This document shows, piece after piece, positions 11,834 through 23,725 of a DNA stretch of 64,000 nt (position 1 is its first letter; the number at the start of each line of letters is the position of its first letter). Under the pieces are notes generated by a model. That model was not told where the DNA came from. It ran no database searches and worked only from the letters and a program-made list of their open reading frames with translations. Source of the DNA: Alviniconcha marisindica (taxonomy: Eukaryota; Mollusca; Gastropoda; Provannidae); contig JABMCL010001731.1 of assembly GCA_018857735.1 (NCBI GenBank), positions 445,001 to 509,000 of the forward strand, given 5' to 3'. A program made the position numbers and the translations under genes.

Positions 11834-12309
11834 ATACTACATTACAACCATACCAAAATTGAAACTGAATGAAACCCACCCACCCCCAAAATATACACCA
11901 AATTACAACATTCCAAAAGTTACCCAGACGAAATAAATTCCATTGGGGCCGGGATGAATGGAATATTAATGGAATCCACCTACAAAAGAGAAGAACTCGA
12001 TCTAGCTGCACCAGAGAGAAACGCACTCTTTTTGATGAACTACATCTAGTAAGTTCTATGCTTTTACAGCTAGTGGGTAAACGATTCCCCTTAAAACTGT
12101 GTGAACACTAAAAAAGATAAAGAAGAATAAGAAAAAGAAGAACATCATTCCCTCAGAGAGAACCTACTTGGGAGCATCAGGTCCTTTCAGAGTCCTATTC
12201 AATTCTTTATGCTTGATGCAATCAATCCCGGAAAGAGCCTCCAGATCATTGTATCCAAACTGGCTGCAGTCGTCATATGGGGCTTAATGTCCTTAGGTTT
12301 GATAATAAA
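10469..12309. other. Intron sequence, no gene recognised
   Basis: Contains (AAT)n near 10690-10710 and an inverted pair of the GTGACAAAACGTG motif around 10862-10895. At 11762-11830 there is a G run followed by (GA)n. A weak relative of the 7684 direct repeat lies at about 12020-12055. Short open frames (for example 10807-11121) show no domain. Confidence 0.5.
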
Positions 12310-12489
12310 TAATAACAATGGAAATTTGTAAAGCACCTACCCTGTGGTTCAAAGCGCTGAACAAGCGCATACACACATAATGTACATCGAGATAGAAAAT
12401 GTTATCCCCCCCCCCCCCCCCCCAAAAAAAAAGAAAAAAAAGAAGAGAGTATATATCGACAAGTGTTCAAGCATAATTATGCAAAAAAT

Positions 12490-12569
<80 letters not shown>

Positions 12570-12583
12570 GCACGTACGTATAT

Positions 12584-12627
<44 letters not shown>

Positions 12628-12870
12628 CACACACACACACACACTGTTCAGACTGATGGGAGTGAAGGACAATGTGGTTTAACTGAAATATTCTGAGAAG
12701 AGAAATGTCTTGAGTTGACTTTTGAAGGAAGAGAGAGTAGCAGAGTGCCTGATGTCTTGGGGGAGATTGTTCCAGATGTGATGGCTGAGGTGCCTGGCTT
12801 GGCTTTCAAATACTAGTCTCTTAAAAGCAGGTTTTGTCCAACAGATGGAAGAGACCAAACTATTAGCTGG
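12310..12870 (-). mobile_element. LINE 3' end with microsatellite-bearing 3' UTR
   Basis: On the minus strand, about 12830-12690 codes the C-terminal tail HIWNNLPQDIRHSATL and SSFKSQLKTFLFSEYF followed by a stop. This is the standard C-terminus of CR1/L2-like LINE proteins. The 3' UTR continues through a ~150-nt (TG)n tract (12490-12643) and a block ending AGCGCTTTACAAATTTCC. A second copy with the same layout lies in plus orientation at 29655-30010. It is 5'-truncated and carries no RT core. Confidence 0.8.
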
Positions 12871-13308
12871 ATGATTTTAAATCGAAGATTTTGCGTTTAA
12901 ATGACCATTGATGTTTGAAACATTGTTTCATGAGTGACGATTAGCGGGACTGGATGAAATACCATCACGCCCCGCCACCTCTTTGAAGTTTGACACGAGA
13001 GGTGCGTGCTGAGGTTACCAGAACAAACAACAATAATTAAAGAAGCTGCGGCACACGTCAAGTCGGCTGTAACGTTTGACGGTATCTTGTACACGTGATC
13101 CCGCTAACTGAAACGCACGAATTGTGCTTTTCTAAACTCTCTGTTTTATAAAAATCCAAAAGGTCAGCGAGGTATTTTAAAACAAAATACGTAACTGCAA
13201 ATATAAAATTTCACGTCTTCTGTTTGCTGGACAAAATGTCTTCACAAGGCCAGTTCCTTTAAACTATTTTATTCTTCATGGAACAGATAAAACCAATAAA
13301 ACAAAAAA

Positions 13309-13433
13309 CAGGGAAACAATAACACACAAGCGCTTTCGACGATTCGTCTTCTTCAGGTGAAAGAATATTGACGAAGAAGATTCACCTGAAGAAGGCGAAC
13401 CGTCGAAAGCGCTTGTGTGTTGTTGTTTCCCTG
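13309..13433. repeat. Near-perfect palindrome, 53-bp arms
   Basis: Left arm 13309-13361, spacer of 19 nt, right arm 13381-13433, with three mismatches between arms. The arms contain CACCTGAAGAAGG and CGTCGAAAGCGCTTGTGTGT. The CTGAAGAAGG...CGAAA combination is reminiscent of LTR-like ends of Penelope elements, but no coding part is nearby. It could form a cruciform or hairpin RNA. Confidence 0.85.
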
Positions 13434-15429
13434 TTTTTCATCTTATTTGTGAGTACATTTTCCCTGATCTGTTCCGTTTTTTGTTTGTTTTTCATCCTAG
13501 CCAGCAGTTGTTCGCTCATTCCTATTATCCTTGATAAAACCCACGAGCGGTTAAAACTGCAACGTTTTCAATGTATATCAGTCAGACAGTTATTTTACAC
13601 ATAAACGATCACAAAATATTTTGTGTTTTTCATCTCTGTCTGTCTGTTTCTTCTTTTTCGTTAGACGTCTGGCAGTCATTCCTTGTTTTAGAGCTTTCAA
13701 ACAAGCAAACATAACCACTGTTTGTGTTTTCTGTTGGGTGTCTCACTTTGCCTTCATCTTGGTTTCTGGTTCTGTTTTGGTCACAAGCTGACCACAACCA
13801 CAGACTGACTGAAGCCCGTCGGGCGTCCAACGCTTCACGTAGGCACAGCAATGCTGCTAGAGCCAATAGGCACTCGACTGAGGAAGGTAACATTACATTA
13901 AGATAATAAGTTCATCCTGACTCCAACCATAAACTCTACTATACTACCGCTTTTATTTCAGTTCCAAACAAACAAAGAAAACAAGACATTCACCTCCTGA
14001 ACTACGATTTTGAGTGAAATGTCTTAATGTTGTTCTTTTTTCAGGCACATCATTATCTTTAGTAAGTGAGATGATGTACCAACCCTTCAAACAAAGTAAT
14101 GCGGACTTAAAGAGAGAACTGCATTGTCTGGTTTCAGCTGTCTGACGTTATGTGGACAATAGAATCAGACCAAGGTCGCCAAACTGTTAATGATGCAAAG
14201 AGCTTGATAGCGGTAACAATGATACAGAGTTTAAGAGACTTTACTTCGTTGTCAATAACAGCAACAACACCACCACCACCCACAAAAAGTGTTCGTCGCA
14301 GCGGGAAACTGTTAACTGTTTTCACTAAACTGACACGAAAGTGACAAACATCAGTATGTGTATGTTTTCGTACAATTTAAATCCGCAAGCTCTCCATCCT
14401 GAGTCCAAAGGTTCACATCTCCTAACATTAATACTAGAGGGTCGACAACTGTGATGTTAATTTTACGCCCTGCCAGCAACAAATGTACTAGGATGAAACA
14501 CAATTAATCAAATCCCAATATATATATATGATTCACTGTTCTTAGCAGATACAATATTAGCTTTGAAGTGGGTTGAAGAAAATGGAACTTAACATGCAGG
14601 AAATGCATACATATTTTTATGTTCTTTGATTCACATAAAACCTTTTATGCCACACACAACTCACAACTGTGAGTGAAAAGGGGCAACTTTATTCATAAAG
14701 TGCCAGATATTAAACAGCTTAACAATTGGTGGTCCCGCTTTCATTACGTACAATTCTGTGCTCTTTGCACTTGCCTTGACTCTGTTGACAACCGCACATA
14801 TGTATCCACATGTTATTAGTATGACATGCACATCAATATTCCAGCATCATTATAATAAGTTTGCCTAAACACTAGGCAACGAGAACAGATATCTTTTAGA
14901 CAAATATGTTACCCAACTTTAAGCATGTAGCATTTTGGTCATCAGAATATCAACATCATCAAATTACCAACATTTGACCCATCACTAAATCTCATTCCAA
15001 TGATAAACAGTTATACTCCCAAATGCCCAATACCCCTCCCTATGCCAATGTAGACTCTTCTCCGGTGTGGGAGCTGAGGGCCACAGCTGTGGATTCATAC
15101 AAGACACAGCAGCCCCACACAAAGTGAAAAACTTGGGAACCCCTAGGGCAGGTTGTCTCCCTTGCCCTGTCGCACCCTTCATACCAGTAAATAAGACAGC
15201 TGCATTAGTACGATACTGCTGCTGTCTTCCATGGAAAGAGGGACTTCCTCTCACCACTCAGTGTGCTACTCAGAGACAGCAATGCAACAAGGTCAACTTC
15301 CTTGTTCATTACCTGTCTCCCGCGGAACAGTTGACCATAAACAATAGACTGGGCCAACCTCCCAGCTATGATTCCCTCTTGGTAAAACAAAAACAAAATA
15401 ATGTGCAGACAGTTCACTGAATTATGGTT
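13434..15429. other. Intron sequence, no gene recognised
   Basis: AT-rich, mostly unique-looking sequence. No element boundary, tRNA or exon was identified. Open frames at 13368-13604, 14985-15257 and 15067-15420 lack domains or convincing codon structure. Confidence 0.5.
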
Positions 15430-15800
15430 ACTGGGGTTACATCGCCACCTTGAGGCTGGTGGCTTAGTGAATCTGTTGTAGGGGGTTGGGTGAGCGGATA
15501 TATCTCTTGAAGGCATCCGAATGCCAGCGGCCAGGTTGGCGGATCTGTGCATCTGACGCTCCTTTCGCGGCACAAGATGTGGCTGCACTGATGCGAAAAC
15601 TGTGTGAATTGAATCGTTCATTTGGAATACCTGCAACGCTGAGAAGTAGTTTAAACTTGATACAAAATCTTTACGAGAAAGTGGCTTTCCCCTCCACAAA
15701 AATAGCGGCCACGGGTTTTTACCTCGGTATGACATATACTCGGACAGTGCATAAACTGGACAATGCATCTCTCCTGTCATAGCTGAAACCATAGCCTCTT
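15430..15800 (-). pseudogene. Tyrosine recombinase C-terminal remnant
   Basis: From 15792 downward the minus strand reads CPVYALSEYMSYRG and PLFLWRGKPLSRKDFVSSL. After a frame change near 15610 it gives HSFRISAATSCAAKG and GRWHSDAFKRYI before a stop. This is the catalytic C-terminal half of tyrosine recombinases of the eukaryotic DIRS/Ngaro/Crypton type: the HSFRI arginine box, the GRWHSD tryptophan box and the terminal tyrosine are present. The N-terminal half and any partner ORFs are absent, so the parent class cannot be told. Related fragments are at 32459 and 61090. The frameshift makes it non-functional as read. Confidence 0.72.
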
Positions 15801-16069
15801 GGCTAACGCCTGATCATTAAATTACTCTACTATCAAAGGTGGAACTGTTGATTGCTCAGGATTCTGTAGGTGCCTAACCGCGGAAGCAGTGACGAAGAAC
15901 AGAACGACTCATCAGTTGAATTCGGATTGTCGCGTGCACCACATGAAATTGTTGGTGACCCCCAGGTTTTCTTGTTTCTACTTTATTTTTCTGGTGTTAA
16001 AATTGCTCCATTGAAATTTGCATTCAATGTGGCGGGTAAACACAGAATTGTTCAAGTGAGTTGTGTGGG

Positions 16070-17750
16070 CCAATGTAATGGGTGTATATGTTTGTGGCTT
16101 TGCAGGCAAGGCATTTCACAGTGTAATGAGGGTGTATATTTGTGGGCAAGGCATTTCGCAATGTTAAGTGGTGTGTATATGGGTGGCTTTATTCTGATAT
16201 TGAAATTGTTCCAATCGTGTAGGAAATATGCATTCTGTGTGGGAAGTAAACACTGAATTGTACAAGTTAGTTGTTAGGGCCAATGTAAGTGATGTGTATA
16301 TTTGTGGCTTGGCAGGCAAGGCATTTCCACAGTGTAATGGGTGTGTATGTTCGTGGCTTGGATGGCAAGGCATTACGCAGTGTAATGGGTGTGTACATTT
16401 GTGGATTGACAGGCATTTCACAATATAATTGGTGTGTACATTTGTGGCTTGGCAGGAAAGGTATTTCACAATGTAATTGGTATGTACATGTGTGGCTTAG
16501 TAGGCAAGGCATTTCACAAAGTAATTGGTGTGTACATTTGTGGCTTGGCAGGCAAAGCATTTCACAATGTAACTGGTGTGTGCATGTGTGGCTTAGCAGG
16601 CAAGGCATTTCAAAATGTAATTGGTGTGTACATTTGTGGCTTGGCAGGCAAGGCATTTCACAATGCAAATGGTGTGTTCATTTGTGGCTTGGCAGGCAAG
16701 GCATTTCACACTGTAATTGGTGTGTACATTTGTGGCTTGGCAGGCAAGGCATTTCACACTGTAATTGGTGTGTACATTTGTGGCTTGGCAGGCAAGGCAT
16801 TTCACACTGTAAGTGGTGTGTACATTTGTGGCATGGCAGGCAAGGCATTTCACAATGTAAGTGATGTGTTCATTTGTGGCTTGGCAGGCAAGGCATTTCA
16901 CAATGTAATTGATGTGTTCATTAGTGGCTTGGCAGGCAAGGCATTTCACAATGTAATTGGTGTGTACATTTGTGGCTTGGCAGGCAATGTATTTCGAAAT
17001 GTATTTGATGTGTACATTTGTGGCTTGGCAGGCAAGGCATTTCACAATGTATTTGGTGTGTACATGTGTGGCTTGGCAGCCAAGGCATTTCACAATGTAA
17101 TAGATGTGTACATGTGTGGCTTGGCAGGCAAGGCATTTCACAATGTAATTGGTGTGTACAAGTGTGGCTTGGCAGGCAAGGCATTTCACAATGTAGTTGG
17201 TGTGTATATTTGTGGCTTGGCAGGCAAGGCATTTCACAATATAATGGTGTGTATATTTGTGGCTTGGCAGGCAAGGCATTTCACAATGTAATTGGTGTGT
17301 ACATTTGTGGCTTGGCAGGCAAGGCATTTCACAATGTAATTGGTGTGTACATTTGTGGCTTGGCAGGCAAGGCATTTCACAATGTAATTGGTGTGTACAT
17401 TTGTGGCTTGGCAGGCAAGACATTTCACAATATAATTGGTGTGTACATTTGTGGCTTGGCAGGCAAGACATTTCACAATGTATTTGGTGTGTACATTTGT
17501 GGCTTGGCAGGCAAGACATTTCACAATGTAATTGGTGTGTACATTTGTGGCTTGGCAGGCAAGGTATTTCGAAATGTAATTGGTGTGTACATTTGTGGCT
17601 TGGCAGGCAAGACATTTCACCATGTATTTGGTGTGTACATTTGTGGTTTTGCAGGCAAGACATTTCACAATGTATTTGGTGTGTACATTTGTGGCTTGGC
17701 AGGCAAGACATTTCACAATGTATTTGGTGTGTACATTTGTGGCTTGGCAG
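16070..17750 (+). repeat. 48-bp minisatellite, about 31-33 units, ending in a 3' splice site
   Basis: Units of 48 bp with consensus GGTGTGTACATTTGTGGCTT / GGCAGGCAAGGCATTTCACA / ATGTAATT. The first two units are interrupted by a duplicated flank (15985-16080 resembles 16188-16290). From about 16300 the array is regular to 17750, where the last unit's TTGGCAG is the acceptor of the exchanger exon. Most units preserve CTTGGCAG|GCAAG. Because 48 is a multiple of three and two forward frames and one reverse frame lack stops, long open frames arise (285 and 298 codons forward, 372 reverse). These are repeat artefacts unless spliced in. One unit near 17240 is a base or two short and shifts the frame, so only the last ~11 units share the exon's frame. 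Confidence 0.95.
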
Positions 17751-17881
17751 GCAAAGTGCGCGACAAGGCGCTACAGCTGCAGGCCATCGCCACCGTGCAG
17801 CTGGTCATCAACCACGGAGACACGGGCGCACAAAACGGCACAGTCTCGCAAGTGGACAGAGAAAACAACGTAAAAATTCAA
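17751..17881 (+). CDS. NCKX: NCKX exon b: cytoplasmic loop
   Basis: Exon of 131 nt, acceptor CTTGGCAG|GC and donor CAA|gtaagt. It starts in phase 1 (GC completes Gly) and ends in phase 0. It encodes KVRDKALQLQAIATVQLVIN, then GDTGAQNGTVSQVDRENNVK. In NCKX1/2 the QLMIHT segment is followed by a KxxxKAxxLxxIA helix-like stretch, which this matches. It is GC-richer than the array that abuts it, consistent with a coding exon. The acceptor lies in the last unit of the minisatellite, so some thirty near-identical acceptor-like sites precede it; this makes the true 5' boundary less certain than for other exons. Confidence 0.85.
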
Positions 17882-20317
17882 GTAAGTTCCGCAAATGCAA
17901 TGCTTACATGGTGAAAGAGTCAGCTAACATTACATCAGTTTGCACCCTGAATGGCTTTAGTGAATTTAAAATGTAGCTGAGCTAAACGACGTGACAGTGA
18001 CAGTTCTGCACTACACTGTGAATGGCTTTTACTGGCACAGGCGTTCTTTCTGTCTTTATTTTTAACGGTCCATCCGAAAATAAATGCCGGATACACTCCT
18101 GCAAACAAAAAACGAAACTCATGAAAATTGGTGATAATCGTTCCTTTGGAATAAAAACTGTTTCCCAGGATGTGAATTCTCCAGACCATGTTCGATCATA
18201 GTGTTTGTTGTATTGTCTAAACCATATAAGCTATAGCACCTATTTTACTCTCTTTCTTCTTTTTTTCTCGGGAAGCTTCACCTTGATAACAATCACAATT
18301 AAGATGATTAGCCTACTGAATACAAGCTTAGACAGGTTTTAATATTGGCCAAGATGTTACTAAGTGCAATTGCAAGAACGCGTGTGTGCAAGTCTCAAAT
18401 CCCCCAAACCCGATCCCGACAATGTTCGCACATGTACAACACGGATATTATATCGCCAACAAGATACGTACAACGTAATGCGGACAACACAATCTCATTT
18501 CTCACGTATGCTATCAAAACGGAAATGTAAAGTTTCCAAAGTTAATTGGGTACGCAAATATTCGAGTTCTGCAATACAAAACTGTCAGAACAGTGTCATA
18601 CAGGTTTTCATTCAAACCCACACGTCTACAAAAAGATCAAAATCCAGAGCTGATATATGGACTCAAAACCGAGCATACATTCCCACTGATTGAACTGACA
18701 GGTCCAATAACAATGAAAGTTCCAGTATTAGGAATGAAATGTCCAATAACAATCGAGTTGACAACACTAGTAATTAGCTAGTTATGCTAGCATTCATGAA
18801 CACTAGACGAATGCCCCAAAGTACCAAGAAAACCGGGGCCTACCACCCCCGAGATCACAAAATAACTCTTCACCCGCAAAGCTCGAGAATTTCAAGTCAA
18901 AACTGACAAGCAAGATGCGTATGTGTGTCTCTATAAACACACAAATAAACGACGGAAGACTTAAATAGCCTTAACCAAGAATGGTGCACGGCTACCTACG
19001 TACGTACTTAGGCTATCTAGGTGGCTTTAGCTGAATATCCTAATGGCTACAGTGATCAGGCGTAATTCCAGAACCGACCGATAAAACAAGGCTGACTTGC
19101 GATGGTGCGTGATAGCGTATCGAATGTCATCGAGGTCCAGCTTGAAAATGTGTACAGACATTGGCAGCGACAGATGCAGCAACCAGTCAGGACGCGCAGG
19201 TGAAACACACCTCTCTCTCTCTCTCTCGATATTCTGACAACTCAGAATCATTTCCTTTCTGACATTGATGAAAAAATTACTTGGCTTCATAGAACATTTT
19301 GCGAATAAAAAGGTCGTCACATTTGTTAAGTGATGCAACAAATAGTGGGCTATCAATAAGTGAACCTTTTGAACAGCAGTCGATTTTCTGAAACAGTGAC
19401 ATAATTTCCAGTATTCTTTATGAAATCGATAACGATGTTGGCTGTCGGAGCTCCTTCGGTTTTACACTGGCTACATAAACAACTCCCGAAAAAGATGTTA
19501 AGAAAAAGAAAAAAAATCATTTCGGAAACTCCTCACCTTGTTGACGAAATATCACAATGATGGCATGTGGTCACTATCGCCCTTTACTTGGTTAATTAGT
19601 CAGCATTATAGCAGACGACAGCTCTGGGTGGGCATGCGCGCTAGAGACCTATAAAATGACGTCTTCCTTGCTAACACGTGTGGCCTTTGTGAAGTTTGTT
19701 TTATTGTCCACGGTTGTAACAGCAGTAGCCGTGAAGTTTGTTGTCTAACCACTGTCACAGAAAACTGATGTCTGTCTTTGGCGAAGCGATAGCTGGTAGG
19801 GAAAATAAGACTTCTAAATGTCAGCCGGTAAATCTTTCAAACATGTCAGAACAAACTAACTCTTTCACCGAGAAACAAGCCCAGAACAAAATCGATAACA
19901 TGTACACACACGCGCGCACGCACGCACACACGCCAGGTACGCACGACACACACACCAGGTACGCACGAACGCGTGCGATCATGCGCGCGCGCGCGCGCGC
20001 ACACACCACACGGGCAAACACACACATACACACACACACAACTAAGCTAGATTGAAGAAGTGAGATTGCCAGATCAATTGGGAACATGAGTTAACTATAT
20101 TTTGAGCATGATGGTCAGATTGAAATGTTTTGCGTCAAGTCCAGGTCGTCGCTTTGTTATATCCAAGAGTCTATAAAAGGTCTTTGGTTATAGTTAATGT
20201 GCCACTGTCTGGTTCGCCCTCCCGATCCCTCTCATTCTTCTTCTTCTTCTCCTCTCTCTCTCTCTCTCTCTTTCTCTCTTCTTCTCTCTCTCTCTCTCTC
20301 TCTCTTCGTGGTGATTG

Positions 20318-20320
<3 letters not shown>

Positions 20321-20355
<35 letters not shown>
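20321..20355. repeat. Poly-G tract (~35 nt)
   Basis: Uninterrupted G run following (CT)n. The length is likely uncertain because homopolymers of this size are hard to sequence; it could fold as a G-quadruplex. Confidence 0.9.
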
Positions 20356-20358
<3 letters not shown>

Positions 20359-20562
20359 TAAGCACCTAGAGCATTTCCCTTGTTCGGCCCTATTCTGTTT
20401 ATCTGTGAAGCGTCTGTGTGTGCAAAGTACAAGGCCATGAAGACAACTTGGCAACTGGTAGGACATTTCAAAGTGAAGAATTTTACATCTTTTTCACATA
20501 TTTCCGAGTCTGACAGTAGTTTTCAACAGGACAGACATCTTTTCCTAAAATATATAACCTGC

Positions 20563-20625
20563 AACACACACACACACACCACACTCACTCACGCACGCAT
20601 GCATGCTCGCTCGCACGCACCGGCG

Positions 20626-20680
<55 letters not shown>

Positions 20681-20874
20681 GCACGCACGCACGCACGCAC
20701 GCCCGCGCGCGCACGCACGCACGCACGCACGCACACACGCACGCACGCACGCACACACACACACACACACACACACCAGCACGCACACATACAGACCCAC
20801 ACGTGCCTCAAAATTATCTCTCTTAACAGAAAGAAAAACAAAGAAGAAAAGTCTGAGAAATAAAAAAATATAGA

Positions 20875-20945
<71 letters not shown>

Positions 20946-20958
20946 ATGTACATGCACC

Positions 20959-21036
<78 letters not shown>
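20563..21036. repeat. Compound (CA)n/(CACG)n microsatellite region
   Basis: Two tracts (20563-20780 and 20876-21036) separated by about 95 bp of unique, A-rich sequence. The first mixes CA, CACG and CGCG; the second is nearly pure CA. Confidence 0.97.
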
Positions 21037-21043
<7 letters not shown>

Positions 21044-21428
21044 GTCAAACTACACACAAATACCCGGTGAAAGCATATTGTCTTAAAGCAGTGACGCGGC
21101 AAAGACTGGCGATGTACTAGTATTATGTAACACTGATCTACTGTGATAGTGGTGATCATGATGATGGGCCTGATGGTTATGATGTCCTGACTTCAGTTCG
21201 CAACTGTTTTAAAAGACCAAATGTTCAGGCCCAGCCTGTAGAACTAGACAAGAGATGGAGAGGTGGCGAGTATTTCGTTAATAATTTCATGTTGATCTAG
21301 CTTACTTCAATTTTGTAGTGATGGAGCTTATTTTTGAAACTGACACGACATGGTGTTTTCTTGGTATGATAACAGGTAGAGAAGGCATAAAGAGTATCAC
21401 AAGCAAAATGTTGCTGGTGTGTGTGCAG

Positions 21429-21623
21429 GTAATTTCAAATGGCCGCGTGTCGGAGGACACGTCTCCTGCTGCCACTCCCAACAGTCGGCAGACATCACTG
21501 ACCTGTCTGGAGCGTGGTGACTATGACCCAAAACTGACGGGACGGGATGTAGCGGTGTGCATGCAGGCTTCACCACAACACACCATAGATTCTAACGACA
21601 CCACCAGTGAAACCAACATAGAG
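21429..21623 (+). CDS. NCKX: NCKX exon c: Ser/Thr-rich loop segment
   Basis: Exon of 195 nt (65 codons, phase 0-0), acceptor TGTGTGTGCAG|GT and donor GAG|gtacag. It encodes VISNGRVSEDTSPAATPNSR ... ERGDYDPKLTGRDVAV ... TIDSNDTTSETNIE. It is rich in Ser, Thr, Asp and Asn with no transmembrane stretch, as expected for the poorly conserved part of the NCKX loop. It is recognised by position, phase and splice sites between two firm exons rather than by sequence identity. The symmetric phase means skipping would keep the frame, so it is a candidate cassette exon. Potential phosphorylation sites are suggested by composition only. Confidence 0.78.
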
Positions 21624-21765
21624 GTACAGTATATCTCCTTTTCTACTGATAAAAACAATAATAACCATTTGGCTTTATATGTCGTTTTGCCTCTGACTGA
21701 AAGCGCTTTACAGTGACAGTTGCAATGCAATTATTCCATACAGTTATAATACATTCATTCTAGAA

Positions 21766-22090
<325 letters not shown>

Positions 22091-22224
22091 CACACACATA
22101 CACATATATGCAGTGAGAGAATTGTGATCTCACTGTAAATGTAATACTGAGAGAAAAGGTGAGTTTACAGCGAAAAGACAGAGTGCGAAAAGGTTTGCGT
22201 ACTTTTGATAGGGTGACCCGGGTG

Positions 22225-23725
22225 ACAAAATTGTGTCAGTCATGAAGCTCACGGGTGCGTGCCTCATGTTGTGTTTTAGTCCTGATGCCTTCCCATTATG
22301 TTGGAAAGCTTCCTGCATTGTCCCGGTGCCGAAGAAAGCTGCCATCACCACCATGAACGACCTTCGTCCAGTCGCGTTGACGTCAGCAGTTATGAAAATG
22401 TGCGAGAGAGTGGTTTCAGATAAGTTAGCTGTTTCTGTCAAGGATTTTATCGACCCGCTGAAGTCTGCTTACCGAAAAAACAGAGACAATGAAGATGTCA
22501 TCTTATTCACTCTAAATAGCATTTATTCTCATTTGGAAACCTCTTCACCCTCTGTATTATCCCTCTAGTCTCCATCACCAACCGTCACAACTTGAATCAC
22601 CACTTCTATGCCGACGACACTCAACTACTTAACAGCGCCTTACCGGGAAACATCCACACTCTTCTGAAAACCATATCTGTTATTTGGACATCAAAAAAGG
22701 GTTAACACAAAACAAACTTTAACTAAATAGTGAAAAGACCGAAGTGATGCTCATCGGAACAAGACCAAAACTCCATTTCCGTCAACACCCTTCAGCTTGA
22801 TGATACCACAGTCCCACTCTCTGACTCTGTCAAAAGCCTCGACGTTCTCTTCGACAGCACATTGTCCATGGAGAGATTCATCACTCAAACCTCCAAATCC
22901 TGCTACTACCAGCTCCGTCATATTAGTTCTGTCCGGAAGTATCTTTCCACCGAGGCTACAGTAAAACTGGTCACCTCACTCATTCTGTCATGCCTTGACT
23001 ACTGCAGCAGTTCTCTCCTTTCTGGCCTGCCTGCTTCCTCTGTCCATAGCCTTCGTCGCATACAGAACTGTGCTGTTCGCCTCATAATTAAAAAAAAATG
23101 TAAAACTGACCACATCACACCTCTGTTTCGATTTCTACACTGGCTCCTAATTCTGCAATACCAGTACAAGATAAACACTCTCTGCTATAAATTATCACGG
23201 GCACTGCTGCGTCTTATTTCGGTGACTGTCTTCAACTTTACACACCCTCCTGTACTCTCTGCTCTGCTTCTGATACTCTCAGCCTCCGGATTCCTTGCAT
23301 CAGACTCTCCACCGTTGGTTCCTGCGCCTTTTCTGTTTTTGGTCCATCTACATGGAACGCCCTTGCGTTTTTAGGACACACCTGAATGAGTCCAGAGAGG
23401 GTTTTTGTCGGAGAGGAAGGCTCTCCGACAAAACCCCTCTCTGGACTCATTCAAGTGTAACCTAAAAACGTTTCTTTTCCCAAAACGTGACAGACCTGCC
23501 ATGTTTTCTGTTCCATGCTGCTGTCTTCATCCATCTGAAGTCTCTGTTTGCTGCCTGTTTTAAGCTGTGTAAGTTAAGCTTTGTATAGACAGAACGCTCT
23601 TGTGTTCGGGTGCCTCTGTGTGTGTGCGTGTGCGTGTGTGTGTGTGCTTAGAATAATCTCTACGGACAAGATTTTGCGCTGTATAAATACTTTATTATTA
23701 TTATTATAATTATAATTATTATTAA
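22225..23725 (+). pseudogene. CR1/L2-like LINE, RT to 3' end, degenerate
   Basis: Plus-strand LINE remnant. About 22270-22560 reads [19 protein letters not shown], then [20 protein letters not shown] and [14 protein letters not shown] (RT blocks before the active site). About 22590-22630, in another frame, reads HHFYADDTQLLN, the catalytic F/YADD motif. From 22862 the thumb and C-terminal part reads LILSCLDYCSSSLLSGLP, RRIQNCAVRLIIKKK, KINTLCYKLSRALL. The protein tail is near 23430-23490 (NLKTFLFP type). The 3' UTR ends in CTGTATAAATACTTTATT and an (ATT)n tail at about 23690-23725. Endonuclease and ORF1 are missing. It sits in the exchanger intron in sense orientation. The inverted duplication at 23366-23470 and several frameshifts rule out activity. 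Confidence 0.85.
23366..23470. repeat. Near-perfect palindrome inside LINE, 50-bp arms
   Basis: Left arm 23366-23415, 5-nt centre, right arm 23421-23470, about four mismatches. The right arm is in the expected LINE reading direction (C-terminal FKxNLKTFLFP region), so the left arm is an inverted copy added later. Confidence 0.9.

Larger units (their letters stand above)
17882..21428. other. Intron with large microsatellite tracts
   Basis: 17882-20240 holds no recognised feature apart from a short (TC)n at 19211 and a CG/CA-rich patch near 19905-20040. 20244-20304 is (CT)n. 20321-20355 is a run of about 35 G. 20563-20780 is compound (CA)n/(CACG)n with CGCG patches. 20876-21036 is (CA)n broken by CGTATGTACATGCACCAA. 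Open frames across these are artefacts. Confidence 0.7.

Noticed and set aside
14134..14344. Small overlapping frames on both strands
   Set aside because: Unsupported by motifs or splice sites; intronic.
15067..15420. 117-codon plus-strand frame as a gene
   Set aside because: Antisense flank of the recombinase remnant; no domain, no conserved pattern.
16593..17711. 372-codon minus-strand and 285/298-codon plus-strand open frames across the minisatellite as genes
   Set aside because: They exist only because the 48-bp unit has no stops in those frames. No start context, domain or independent codon signal; only the plus frame contiguous with the exon is worth testing.
16070..17750. CRISPR array
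   Set aside because: Units are contiguous 48-bp tandem repeats without unique spacers, in a eukaryotic intron.
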